A stretch of DNA of 64,000 nt, from assembly GCA_030141605.1 (NCBI GenBank), contig JAQGDQ010000527.1, positions 62,001 to 126,000 on the forward strand, given 5' to 3'. This document shows positions 34,701-44,700 of the stretch, piece by piece (the stretch's first letter is position 1; every line of letters begins with the position of its first letter). Under the pieces are notes generated by a model, which was given only the letters and a program-made list of their open reading frames with translations, was not told where the DNA came from and did no database searches. The position numbers were made by a program, and so were the translations under genes. This stretch comes from Tubiluchus corallicola. Lineage: Eukaryota; Priapulida; Priapulimorpha; Priapulimorphida; Tubiluchidae.

Positions 34701-37700
34701 TTTTGCTTTCTAGTCACTCTAACTCTCAGTGTTCAGTGAAGGAGACTCTCACTCTCAGTGTTCAGTGCAGCAGTCATGCTATTCAAGTATCTTTAGTTTT
34801 AATAAACACTTTTCTGTTGTGTGCCGTGCAAATATGTATTATAGATTTTTTATTCTTGTTCATACTTCTGTGCCTAAACTCAATCATAACAAAGTGAGTG
34901 ATCAACAACTTCAAACATGACTTTCACAATCGTCGTCACCATCATCAATGTCATGATCATCATCACGTTCTCACCATTATCTTCGATATAGATCATTATT
35001 ACTATTAATACTATTACTTATCGGCAGTAGCAGCTAGTGTATAGGTGCTGTGGAACTGCAGTAGCCCCGATTTTCAACCGATATTATCGATAGCATTTAA
35101 TATAACGAGTCTTTTTTCTTTAATTATTTCTTTATACTTGTACATATTTGTAAATTCTTGCACGGAACCAGAGCATGTGCACTTCACAGTTTCAGTAACG
35201 GAGTTTTTGGCTGTCGTGCGCAAGCTGCCAAGCGCACATGTCTGAGAAAGAAGCTGAAAGCTAGGTAGAGAAGGCACTGTCGCTCACGAAGTGCTGCCCC
35301 TGTTGACTCAGCATGTGTTATGCTAAAAAACCGTGTACCATATTCTTGAATGTGTTAAAGCAGGGGTGTGCAAATTATCTGACTAGCCGGGCCACATTAA
35401 ACATTCCCCCAATTCCTGTGGGCCACATGCAGTTTGGTCAAGGAGCCAAGTACAGAAAGGCCTAATAACGATTTTTTTGCATCCGACCTGCGTACGTCAT
35501 TACTACTACACTCAAGAAACTATTTTAGAAGTTACTAAAATTTATATTACAAACCACATATTTCTACTTTCAGGACAGATAGTGGTAATTTCATTACAAT
35601 GCATATTAGTATTGTGTATCACACAGTCTGTGTAGTACAGTGACATTAAGCTACAACCGTCTTGTACGGGTCCCGCGTCTTTGCCCGCGAGCCGCAGTTT
35701 GCACACCCCTGTGTTAAAGTGTAGATGATTATCATGCTTCCAGCTATTCTGTTTAATTCAATATTTTATCAAGTTTATGTATAAATTTTCTGAAGCAGCA
35801 CCGCCACTAATTTTGGCTACGAGCCACCACCGCTTATCGGCACCACTATCAGGACCAGCCACGTATAGTGACATAATCAATAATTCCATTACACAATATT
35901 TCAGAACAATAATTTTGAAAAATGTCTATTTCACGTACACGCAGTGACTCAGCAAACTACAAAAGCAAGAATCATTTACCGAAAAAGGTAGTTTAGTGAT
36001 CTTGCAGCACTGCACAGTGATTCTTCGTTAACTCCACTAGGCTGCAAAAGAGAAAAGTTGAAAACTCCGGCAATAAGCATTTTAATTCTAATTATAGTCT
36101 AGTCATAGGTATATGTATTGATCGATTCACCACTGAGTTTGTCTGTTTGGCGACATAACGAATATAGTTTACATAAGCACTCATCCTAGCATGACGTGGC
36201 GAGGGCGAGAAGCGAGGGTGGCGACTTAACGAGGTAAATATCAAAGCAGGAAATCCGTCCTGGTACTTTCTATGGCGAGAGACGAGTTTGGCGGCATAAC
36301 GAGGGGCGAGATAACGAGGCTAGACTGTATTAGTAAAGAATGCTTTTCCTCATCTTCAAGAAAGAGCTACTCTCTGCCTTGAAACATAGAAAGTAAAGCA
36401 CAATTAAGCTATTGTTTAGCCAGGATTTGAACCGGAAACTTCCTGCTTTAGTAACTGGTCGAATGATCAAGGATGCCTGGGATACATCAATGCATACTTA
36501 ATAATCAAAACTGTCACTAAATGTCATCACCAGGTCAAAGTGCTGTTGTCGGTATCACTTAACGAAGTGGATATTAAAAGTCAACTTACTTTAACATATT
36601 TGTCGACGGAAACCGACACTGTGCCAGTCGCATCCAGTAGATCGGACAAAACGTCATAGCTCTAGGAAATACAAAATAAACGTGTGATTTCAATGCAAAT
36701 GAGTTTTTCTAAATTAACATTAAATTAAGTCACCATCTTCTGATGAACTATAAACGCGATTGCTGTGAAGGTATCGTACAGCGGAACCAAGATTTCAACA
36801 CAAATCTGCACTGTGGCACTTTGACAAATGTGTACCACTTTTGTTCAGTTACTCCTACTCTTTTTTACACCATTTGGCACCAACATCCACATCCGAAATC
36901 GTGCATCCAATAAATTAGCAGTGTCTAGTAATTTGGCCATGAATGGAACTTAGTACATTTGGTATTTGGTATATGAGGAGAAGAGTAAGCCAACAGCAAT
37001 TAACTGGACAAGGTTGTCTTTGGCTAGTTACTCAGTGGATGAGAGATTGGCGTAAGAGACGGAAATCATGCTCTACTCACGAAAGTGAGAAGGTGAGTTT
37101 AGTTCCAAAATCAAGAATAATCAGGACTAATTTTAAGATGGAACACTAAACTGAGAGAATTGTCTTAATTGCCCTCTAAATTCTGTTTTATAATAATAAT
37201 AATAATAATCTTTTATTTATCTTTTAACACACGCACAGTTGTAATACAATTAATTTGGTAACAAAAACGTGAAGAAAGGGCAGCGAGAGACCAATTGGTC
37301 ATCTAGTCAGCTGCCCTTTGGTTAGTGCACATTTTTAATAGGTGCTATGCTACCGTGTATTAGTGTTAGTACTGCTTATAATAAAAACTAAATTGTTACG
37401 AATGACATTAAATTGATATGCTTATATTTTGATGAGTAAAACAGTAAAACACCCCAGAATCTGATTTTCCATGTCCACATCCACCCTTTTACTAATCAGA
37501 TACAGGGATGATTAATTTGTACCAAGCACCATGCACCTAGGTACCCTCACTACCCATTCGCCCTCCCTATCATTTCCAATTCCACTTTGTCTTTCATGTG
37601 TTAATACATAAAGCTAGACAATTTACAGACGCTGTAATTCAGCTGGATAAAAATTAGATAATACGACAAGTCATGTTTTCTAGATATATAGAAATTATAT

Positions 37701-38104
37701 TCTTTATTTTCTGACAAATAATCTACAACAACACAAATGCACACGACCAATGTCCACAACACAGTGTATAGGATACGAGGCTCGCGCTGAAAACAAATAA
37801 TAAAAAATAATACTAAACGGGCGCGTAAATACCAACCAGATCCTTCAAGACATTTTCGTCCAGTTTATTGACAACATCTACTCCACTAGCAAACCCTATA
37901 AATTTTAATAATGTTAAAACATTTACTTTTTGTAAAACAAAGCATTATAACAGAAACATCATTTTCAGTATGATACCAAAATTATAATTCACCAAACTTA
38001 AGTGGACTTGGAATTTTAGCAAAATCTACGCAACCGTTTTTTCTAAATTAGACAAAATTACCTGCAGGTGCCTGCTGTAAAATTTTCAATAAGGGAGCTG
38101 ACAT
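31701..38104 (-). CDS. COMMD6: COMMD6, COMM domain-containing protein 6, full-length form
   Basis: Subunit of the Commander complex (endosomal recycling with CCC/Retriever; COMMD proteins also modulate NF-kB). Seven coding exons, all GT-AG, in transcript order: 38104-38062 (ATG), 37895-37837, 36661-36590, 36041-35980, 34386-34230, 32693-32541, 31751-31701 (TGA). The lengths sum to 597 nt, 198 aa, with matching phases. Residues 1-~130 form an all-helical N-terminal domain including LKGLKWSFAWKDEAIRLV. The COMM domain follows, with LLDLQWGLGIAVTSSSC, HPYVHVTMTIAD and KTLEMTISEYR, closely mirroring mammalian COMMD6 (LVDFQWKLGMAV, KCFEMTI from memory). Mammalian COMMD6 is only ~85 aa and lacks the N-terminal domain; this one is the standard ~200-aa COMMD size. 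It converges with MICU3 and is head-to-head with DELE1. Confidence 0.93.
32834..33166. mobile_element. pogo/Tigger-like MITE, family 1, copy 1
   Basis: The ends TTGACCCTCGTTAAACCGG and GTTTAACGAGGGTTGACTG form the inverted repeat; the right end abuts TA. Shares its interior with 53967-54285 and 61214-61536. It contains a C-run at ~33125 and lies in a COMMD6 intron. Confidence 0.85.
33335..33525 (+). repeat. Unexpanded relative of the 79-bp-array element
   Basis: Aligns to the left flank, one unit and the right flank (GAATGAACTTAAATCACTGT, GTGAGCTGACTG) of the element at 24462-26180, but with only one diverged 79-bp unit. Confidence 0.75.
33526..34229. other. Unassigned COMMD6 intron sequence
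   Basis: Nothing recognised apart from a short GGGGCCCC-containing patch near 34090-34140 resembling a degenerate transposon end. Confidence 0.35.
34549..34928 (+). mobile_element. Solo LTR, copy 1
   Basis: Starts TGTGGAAGTTGG and ends TTTCACA, with a perfect 5-bp duplication ATCGT on both sides (34544-34548, 34929-34933). An AATAAA near 34800 fits the LTR polyadenylation signal. TG...CA ends plus a 5-bp duplication indicate a Gypsy/BEL-type LTR retrotransposon reduced by LTR recombination. It lies antisense in a COMMD6 intron. Confidence 0.88.
35025..35832. mobile_element. hAT MITE family B, copy 2, hosting a family A insertion
   Basis: Starts CAGTAGCAGCTAGTG and ends CTACGAGCCACCACCG, with a perfect 8-bp duplication CTTATCGG on both sides (35017-35024, 35833-35840). 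It is interrupted at 35361 by a younger family A element. Confidence 0.9.
35361..35711 (+). mobile_element. hAT MITE family A, internally deleted, nested
   Basis: Complete ends and a perfect 8-bp duplication TGTTAAAG (35353-35360, 35712-35719), but ~130 bp shorter than the reference copy: sequence after CGTCTTGTA is missing. Inserted inside the family B element. Confidence 0.92.
36108..36327 (-). mobile_element. pogo/Tigger-like family 2, end fragment
   Basis: Reverse complement of the left end of the 55472-56062 element (CGAGATAACGAGGCTAGACTG adjacent to TA at its right). The other end is missing. Confidence 0.75.
36420..36482 (-). repeat. tRNA-like fragment
   Basis: The minus strand has a B-box-like GGTTCAAATCC. 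The A box is weak and the arms do not pair, so it is likely a SINE or tRNA pseudogene remnant. Confidence 0.3.
36663..37180. other. Unassigned COMMD6 intron sequence
   Basis: A 68-codon plus-strand frame at 36943-37149 lacks recognisable similarity. Nothing else seen. Confidence 0.35.
37181..37330 (-). repeat. Retroposon 3' end with (ATT)n tail
   Basis: Reading the minus strand, unique sequence ends in ATAAAAGATTATTATTATT, the form of a LINE/SINE 3' terminus with a trinucleotide tail. A similar junction occurs at 58380-58405. Confidence 0.45.
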
Positions 38105-38705
38105 GTTGAAATTTTAGTTTTGAATTTTGGCATTAGATGTCACTGTCTAGCAAGTCAGTTACGTCATTGCTAATCACATGGCTTGCTGACTAGACGTGGT
38201 TAGACGGATTTGTTTTTTTAGTAAAGTCAGTTTCAGATTTCTCGTAAAAATTAGGTAAGTCTCGATCTGAAAAGTTACTTTTTTGCACTTTTCGGTAATG
38301 GAATTCATCATCAATTCAATTAAAGTTTAAACTACTGATAGGCAGCTTGATTGAATTTTGATTATCTGTCAAGTTTTGGTGACAATTGAACTGAAGCCAT
38401 ACTAACAATGCTTATTTTAAGTCTAGGATGTCAGTCATCCAAGACTAAACACTGTGAAGTCTGGAAAAAGGTAGGAGGAAGCTAGAAGACCATGATGTGG
38501 TGATTGCAACATTAAGCTGTCAAATATGTGGAGAGTATTAAATAATTTACCAAAGGGTGAGTGGTATAGAATTATACCATAGAAATTAGAATAATACTAG
38601 TTTTCAATGCTTTAATTTCTTTTGCACACATGCACAATAATCATTACATAAGTTACAATGCTTGCTTGGGTTGCATTAATTATTACAATCAGAATGGCCC
38701 CAAAT
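38105..38705. promoter_or_regulatory. Candidate bidirectional promoter between COMMD6 and DELE1
   Basis: The interval separates the COMMD6 ATG (minus, 38104) from the candidate DELE1 start (plus, 38706). Head-to-head spacing of ~600 bp implies a shared regulatory region, but no TATA box, CpG cluster or known element stands out. The call rests on gene arrangement only. Confidence 0.4.
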
Positions 38706-38787
38706 ATGAGCATCTGTAGGGTCGTCCGAAATTGGTTATCGAAAATATTCGACAGTTCCCGTCATTACTGTAACACACGAATCTGGA
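38706..38787 (+). CDS. DELE1: Candidate DELE1 first coding exon
   Basis: ATG at 38706 opens a 27-codon stretch rich in Arg with hydrophobics (MSICRVVRNWLSKIFDSSRH), suited to a mitochondrial presequence. An in-frame ATG at 38694 would add MAPN. The donor A|GTGTAG is weak, but it supplies exactly the single leftover nucleotide the next exon needs. No other candidate of that phase was found. Confidence 0.38.
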
Positions 38788-41700
38788 GTGTAGATCTTGT
38801 AGTTGTGCAGGAACTACATGATCAGCACCATTTTTATTGCCTCTATGGCTAACCCATTACTATGGTAATTTTTCATTTTGATTTGTGTTGACTTGTTAAC
38901 TGTATTATGACAAACATTTAATAACAGATCCTATAATCGACCATTAAACTGTACACACATGAAGAATAATGTACATAAACTTGACAGTCACAAAATGCTG
39001 AAATTGTTTTAATTAAGCACTGATTAATTTTCTGATCAATTTCACAGTCTTTAGGCAGGCTTGGGAAGGTTCGGCTGTACGTCCGTCGCAAGTGACATTT
39101 GAAGACGAAAGACGGTCAACATCGTCTTTTGAATATCGGTATGTAAAAAATGGTAAAGCACTTGCCAGCACATGTTTTAAATGTTAACCCTTTCACATTG
39201 TTACACATAATAATTATTTTTTTCTACCTGTATCCCACGGGATACATTGGGATTCAATGGAAGCATAAAATGTGCTTCATTTTGCAACTGCTGGTAATTT
39301 TTTAAAGTATTTAAGACATTTAGTATGCAGACTATGCTGATCTGTACAAAGTCGTCTCTAAAGTACTGTACCTTGCGCAGTTTTTTATGCTATGTAGATT
39401 TTCTAGTTTGCCATTTTATCGCCATTTTTAGTCTATTGTTATTGGCTTAAATCAAAATAACTATTAACAGATCAAATAAATGTCAGTTTTAAAATTTTAT
39501 TAATCTTAAAGGCAGAAAATATTCTCGTATCCCATGGGATATAACGGGTATGAAAGGGTTAATGCTTTTCTGCCATAAGTTCGTTTCGTGTTGCTGAGAG
39601 TGCGCTGCAACACTATATTATAAAAGTGGCCAGTTGTATTTCAATTAAAACACTGCAGTGGGAACACCAAAAAAATTTTACAGTGAGTCCTCGCTTAACG
39701 GCGCTAATGCGTTCCAGCAAAATGCGACATTAAGCTAAACGTCGTTAAACGAAGTCAAGACTTCCGTCGAAAATAATGTAAAAGAATCGAGATACGTTCC
39801 AGAGACAAAAATCAGTACTGCTTAAATCATGTAAGTTAATCATTCTATGAGTTTTATTCATATTTTTGTCTTATCAATTAATGTCTTCCTGCTTGCTTTA
39901 AACCACGTATATATTTTACTTAGCAATACCTAGCTATAGCGGTTTCTCTTTCGTTGACATTTAATCCTAGTCAGTGGTTAAACAATAAGCACTGCAGAGT
40001 CAAAATCAAGGCCTAGTAACCTTGGGAATTTTACCTACATACTTAGTCTGGATTGCTATAGCAACAGGTTGCAGGTCAGTTGATACTTGATACAAACCGC
40101 TAGTAATACAGTAGTAGCATCAGTAGTCAGTTGGGAAGCAAAAACTTGCATAATAATTGCACTGTTTACGTTACTAGTGCATTTTTAAAACAGAATGATG
40201 CAACACGTGTTGTTCTAATGCATCAAACAAGGTAAAAATGTTGTTGATCGAATAAAAATTTGCCTTGAGCGAAGTAAAAAATTTGTCGTTAAAGCGAACG
40301 TGTGTTGTTAAGTGAACAAGGTGTCACATGATCGGTATCTTTAAAACGAAACGTTGCTAAACGGGGAGTCGTTAAGCGAGGACTCGCTGTATGTCTAAGT
40401 TTAGAATTTCGGCAAAAGGTGTTCTGTGTCTAAGCCAGTTACCATGTTCCCTGCTTCTGCAGCAGTTTTAAATGTGAGCCTGTGTTCACTAGTAGTTCCT
40501 GTTGAAATTGTAAAATTGGGTCCTTGTAGTACCGAACAGAACTCTACTAGTGTGTTTTAATCTGATATTTTTATGCCTGTTATACAGTTTTCAGCGTTTA
40601 AAGGCAGATGGCAGCAGCCTCACAATTAATCGTGCTACGAAGAATAATGAAAAAGCGGAGTCCGAGGAACGAGCCTCTCCACGTGAAAAATGGAAGTCCG
40701 CTTTTCACCGACCATGTCACACAATATTTGAGGCATTTGGCTGGGTAAGCAGACTAAGTAGTTTTTAACTTCGTTTACAAGTTTTGTACCACTTGCATTG
40801 TCTGAATTTCTATAATGTATATTGCTTTTTTAAATTATTTAATGGAAATTAGGCAAAAAGAAAAATCGTTGCTGGAATTTGTATTCAAATCAAGTTTAGT
40901 GGGTTTTAACTTTTGCTCAGTTTGTTGTAAGGAAATGAACGTAGAATTTGTTTTACAGGCGAAATACTGTTACACTTGTTCCTGTATGTTTATTCCTTTT
41001 TCATCCCTGAATTGATCAAAACTTGGTCCTGTACTTAGAAGATTTGTAAAACTTGGCCGCTAAATTGGTTTATGTCTTTGCAAATGAACTTCAGAATAAA
41101 ATCTTATGTCTAAAGAAAAATGCAACAAGTTTTCTTGGAGTGAATGCTGGGGTAGTTTGCTGTTTTTACAAGAAGTACAGCATAGCTGAAGATGAGATGA
41201 AGCTTTGCCAAAACAGAATTGGATCTCAGTCAAGACCTTGTTACATTTCTGGGTTAATTCTGCCTTGCTTTTTCTGGACTGCCGTGGTTGGTTGATGCGC
41301 AGAGAAACTAAAGTGTCACCGATATCCTTACTCTATAACACCTAAGTTTATTGCATTTAAGTGTATACCCGAAAAAGGTTTTTTAAATGAAAAAGTAACA
41401 TTCTAAGATTATTTTTATGACATTTTTTCATTTCTGATTTAATGTTGATTGATATCATAATGCGAAATATATTTTATATGTACATAGAGGAACACTATGT
41501 TAATCAACTATTATGTATATACATATAGACTAACTTTGTTATATTCCCGTTATCTCGCCATACTCGCCTCTCGCCAAAAATTTGCCCTAGACGGACAGTG
41601 GCGAGATAACGAGACTAGATTGTAATTACTTAATTATCCAATGTGTGGCAGGAAGACTGTTTCAAAAATGTTTGATTTTTCTGGCATTGTGTGTTGATGA

Positions 41701-44700
41701 TTTTTGTGGGTTGTCTTTTGGTTACGTAATGCTCATGTCTTTATCTTTGCTGACAACGTTGTTGCGATTATTTCATTCACTTACAGGGTGCCGCTATCGT
41801 ACTCGGCCTTCAACTACACCGTCCGTTCAGACATAGCTACCCGAGTGAAATCGAAGAGAGGAAGAAGCGCTGTTTACTGCACACGATCGTAGCGCTGACA
41901 CAGCCGCATCCACTTCGACGAGGAATACTCCCACAGCCGGAAGACGGGGTAGAGAGAGGCTTAGACGAAGATGCTTCCGGGGTGGTCACCGAATCGGAAA
42001 ACGTGCAGGGGGATGAGGGACAGTCTGTGCAGAAGGTAAGACTTTAGGAAGCAACGACTGTTTTGTAAAGTCTATCTGTCTATCTGTCTTTTCATCTAGT
42101 GACATTTTGGAATATACCTCTTGAATTTATCAAGTATGTACATGCCAAATTTATTATACGAGTACAGTAGGTTACGGGAAACGTATTCTGTCATTGACCA
42201 CTGGTCACAGTAGGGTACGAGAAAGGTATTCTGTCACTGACCACTGGTCACAGTAGGGTACAAGAGAAAGGTATTCTGTCACTTACCACTGGTCACAGTA
42301 GAAAGGTATTCTGTCACAAGAAAGGTATTCTCTCATTTAGCACTGGTCACAGTAGAGTACGAGAAAGGTATTCTGTCACTGACCACTGGTCACAGTAGAA
42401 AGGTATTCTGTCACAAGAGAGGTATTCTCTCATTTAGCACTGGTCACAGTAGAGTATGAGAAAGGTATTCTGTCTTTGACCACTGATCAGTATCCTCTAT
42501 CCTATTAACTGCCTTGCTAATTTTTTTGCTGTCTATCAGCTTTCCAACTTTCAAGGTCGTGTTGCAACATTTTGTCACGTGCTGACATCTACTGTGTAAA
42601 TATAGCGTGGATCTAAATGCATTTCACGTTCATAACTGGAATGCACCTTAAATTTAAATATATGGTTCACAGGGTATGAAAGATGTGTTGACCTGTGTCA
42701 AATAAATCATAAATCAAAGGTCATTTGAAGGTCAAAAGAATAAGAATATCAATGTGGATTATAAGGGCCGAACTAGAGAGAATTTATGTGAGGAAACATA
42801 GCGCTGGGTTTCAAAGCCTACTATTTCAGGGCTCGGTAATATAGTCACAGGAAAAAAGGCATAAGTTTGGCTGGGAAAAAGTCATAAGAAAAAAGTGTTT
42901 GAAGTTTTGGTTAGGGTTAGAGATCGGGGTTAGGATTAGACTTAGGGTTAAGATTATTGTTATTTCTTTTTTCCTGTGCTTTTTGGGTGAATTTTTTCCT
43001 GTGACTTTTTTCTGTGACTTTTTTACGTGTGACTTTGTTCTGTGACTTTTTTGCGCGGATTCACTATTTCCACTTGTATGTTTATATAAAAACTACGTGG
43101 CCAACATCGAGTGTGCCCCGCTTTTCTTACCGGCATACATTATTGAGTGTATTAGCTAGTAGTACAGCAATAAGAAAACTTTTATTGCATAAATGGGAGA
43201 TTGGTCAGTAATGCGCAAACTTCCCCATTTATTTTTGCATTACTGACTAATTCTGCAGCCTGCAGTAGATGAAGAAAGATTGCGTTTTGTTTATCTGTAA
43301 TTTGTTTTCCCACTAATGCTTGTTTACGCGCGTTTTGATAAATCTGCAAGTGCTGTCATCTAGTGTTTATTGTCTAATTTATTCTTCCTGTCAGGTTTTA
43401 TGGCCTCTTCTACTGTACCACTATTTTTTTTCTTCTGATGAACGTCAAACGTGTTCAGTGTCTACTATTAAATGTTCATCTATTTACAGAAACCAAACAA
43501 TTGGGATTTTGTGAAACGGGAGTTTGACGTGGCTAGAAAGAAGGCATACAATGCATATGGACTGCACATGGCACAAGTAATGCATTGAATAACTTTTATT
43601 GTTTGTATAGAATGATTAGTGCATATATCATTATCTCTCATTATTTTATAAAGTCTCTCATTATGTGTGTGTGTATATGTATATATATATATACATAATG
43701 AGACTACGGCCAAATCACGTTGAAAACGCCGGTTCTCGTCTGATCACCGAAGTTAAGCAACGTAGAGCTTGGTTAGTACTTGGATGGGTGACCGCCTAGT
43801 AATACCATTTGCTGTAGGCTTGCGGGATGCCCACACTGTATGTCGACACTAGGCGGAGGAGCTGTACAAGCAGCCAACGGCTAGAGGGTGGAGGAGGTCA
43901 ACTGACCCAACGGGAATGTGTAGAGGAGTAAACCTTCCAAATCAGGAGTGGAGCCACGAAGGCGGACCAGTGCAGCATGCTCACTGACTCCGGCAGCTCC
44001 TGCAGCCAACCTGGTGCCAAACATATCGCTCCGCTTTCCTTTGGACTACACCAGGGAAGAAGAGAGGGGTTCCTGTTGTCTGGGCAACTCAGGATCTCCA
44101 TACACCTTGCCCAGGCGTGCGCCCTGGAGACGTTCAAGGATCGTACTGCTCAGTCACAGTCGACGCTGCAGCTCCATCAATGTGATCAATAACTGACTCT
44201 CTTGGCGCACACTCCATTGTCTTCCGAGACAGAAGGATGCCAACCAACCAACCAACAACCAATACACAATGAGAGATTTTGTGTTATAGCAGTGGTAACG
44301 ATGTGTACTTAGTGACAGAAATTAAGCGTAGCCGAGCCTGGTTGATAAATACATAGGTGACCACTATAAAAACTGCTTCTATGCATTTTGCTGCAGTCTG
44401 TCTCGGTAACAGAGCAGTGCTAGCAGAGGACGGTTATGCAAACGAATGTGGTGAAGTCTACTGTTTATTGTCTGACCGTAGATTATCGAGGATTACCACC
44501 AGGGATGTTACCAAATCTGAAATTTGTGAAACATAGGAATCCGAAACGAAACTGAACCGAAGCCATTTCTGCAATACCGACTGAAACGAAGCCATTTCTG
44601 CAATACCGACTGAAACGAAAGTGAACCGAAGCCATTTATGCAATACCGACTACTATCAAAACTGAAAAATTTTGAAATAGATAAAATACTTTGTGATACA

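Noticed and set aside
38658-38852. 64-aa frame as a standalone gene
   Set aside because: Its first half fits better as the DELE1 presequence exon; the part after 38787 is likely intron.
43703-43821. Functional 5S rRNA gene
   Set aside because: The head is joined to a SINE body and tail inside a target duplication, so it is a SINE head, not a 5S locus.
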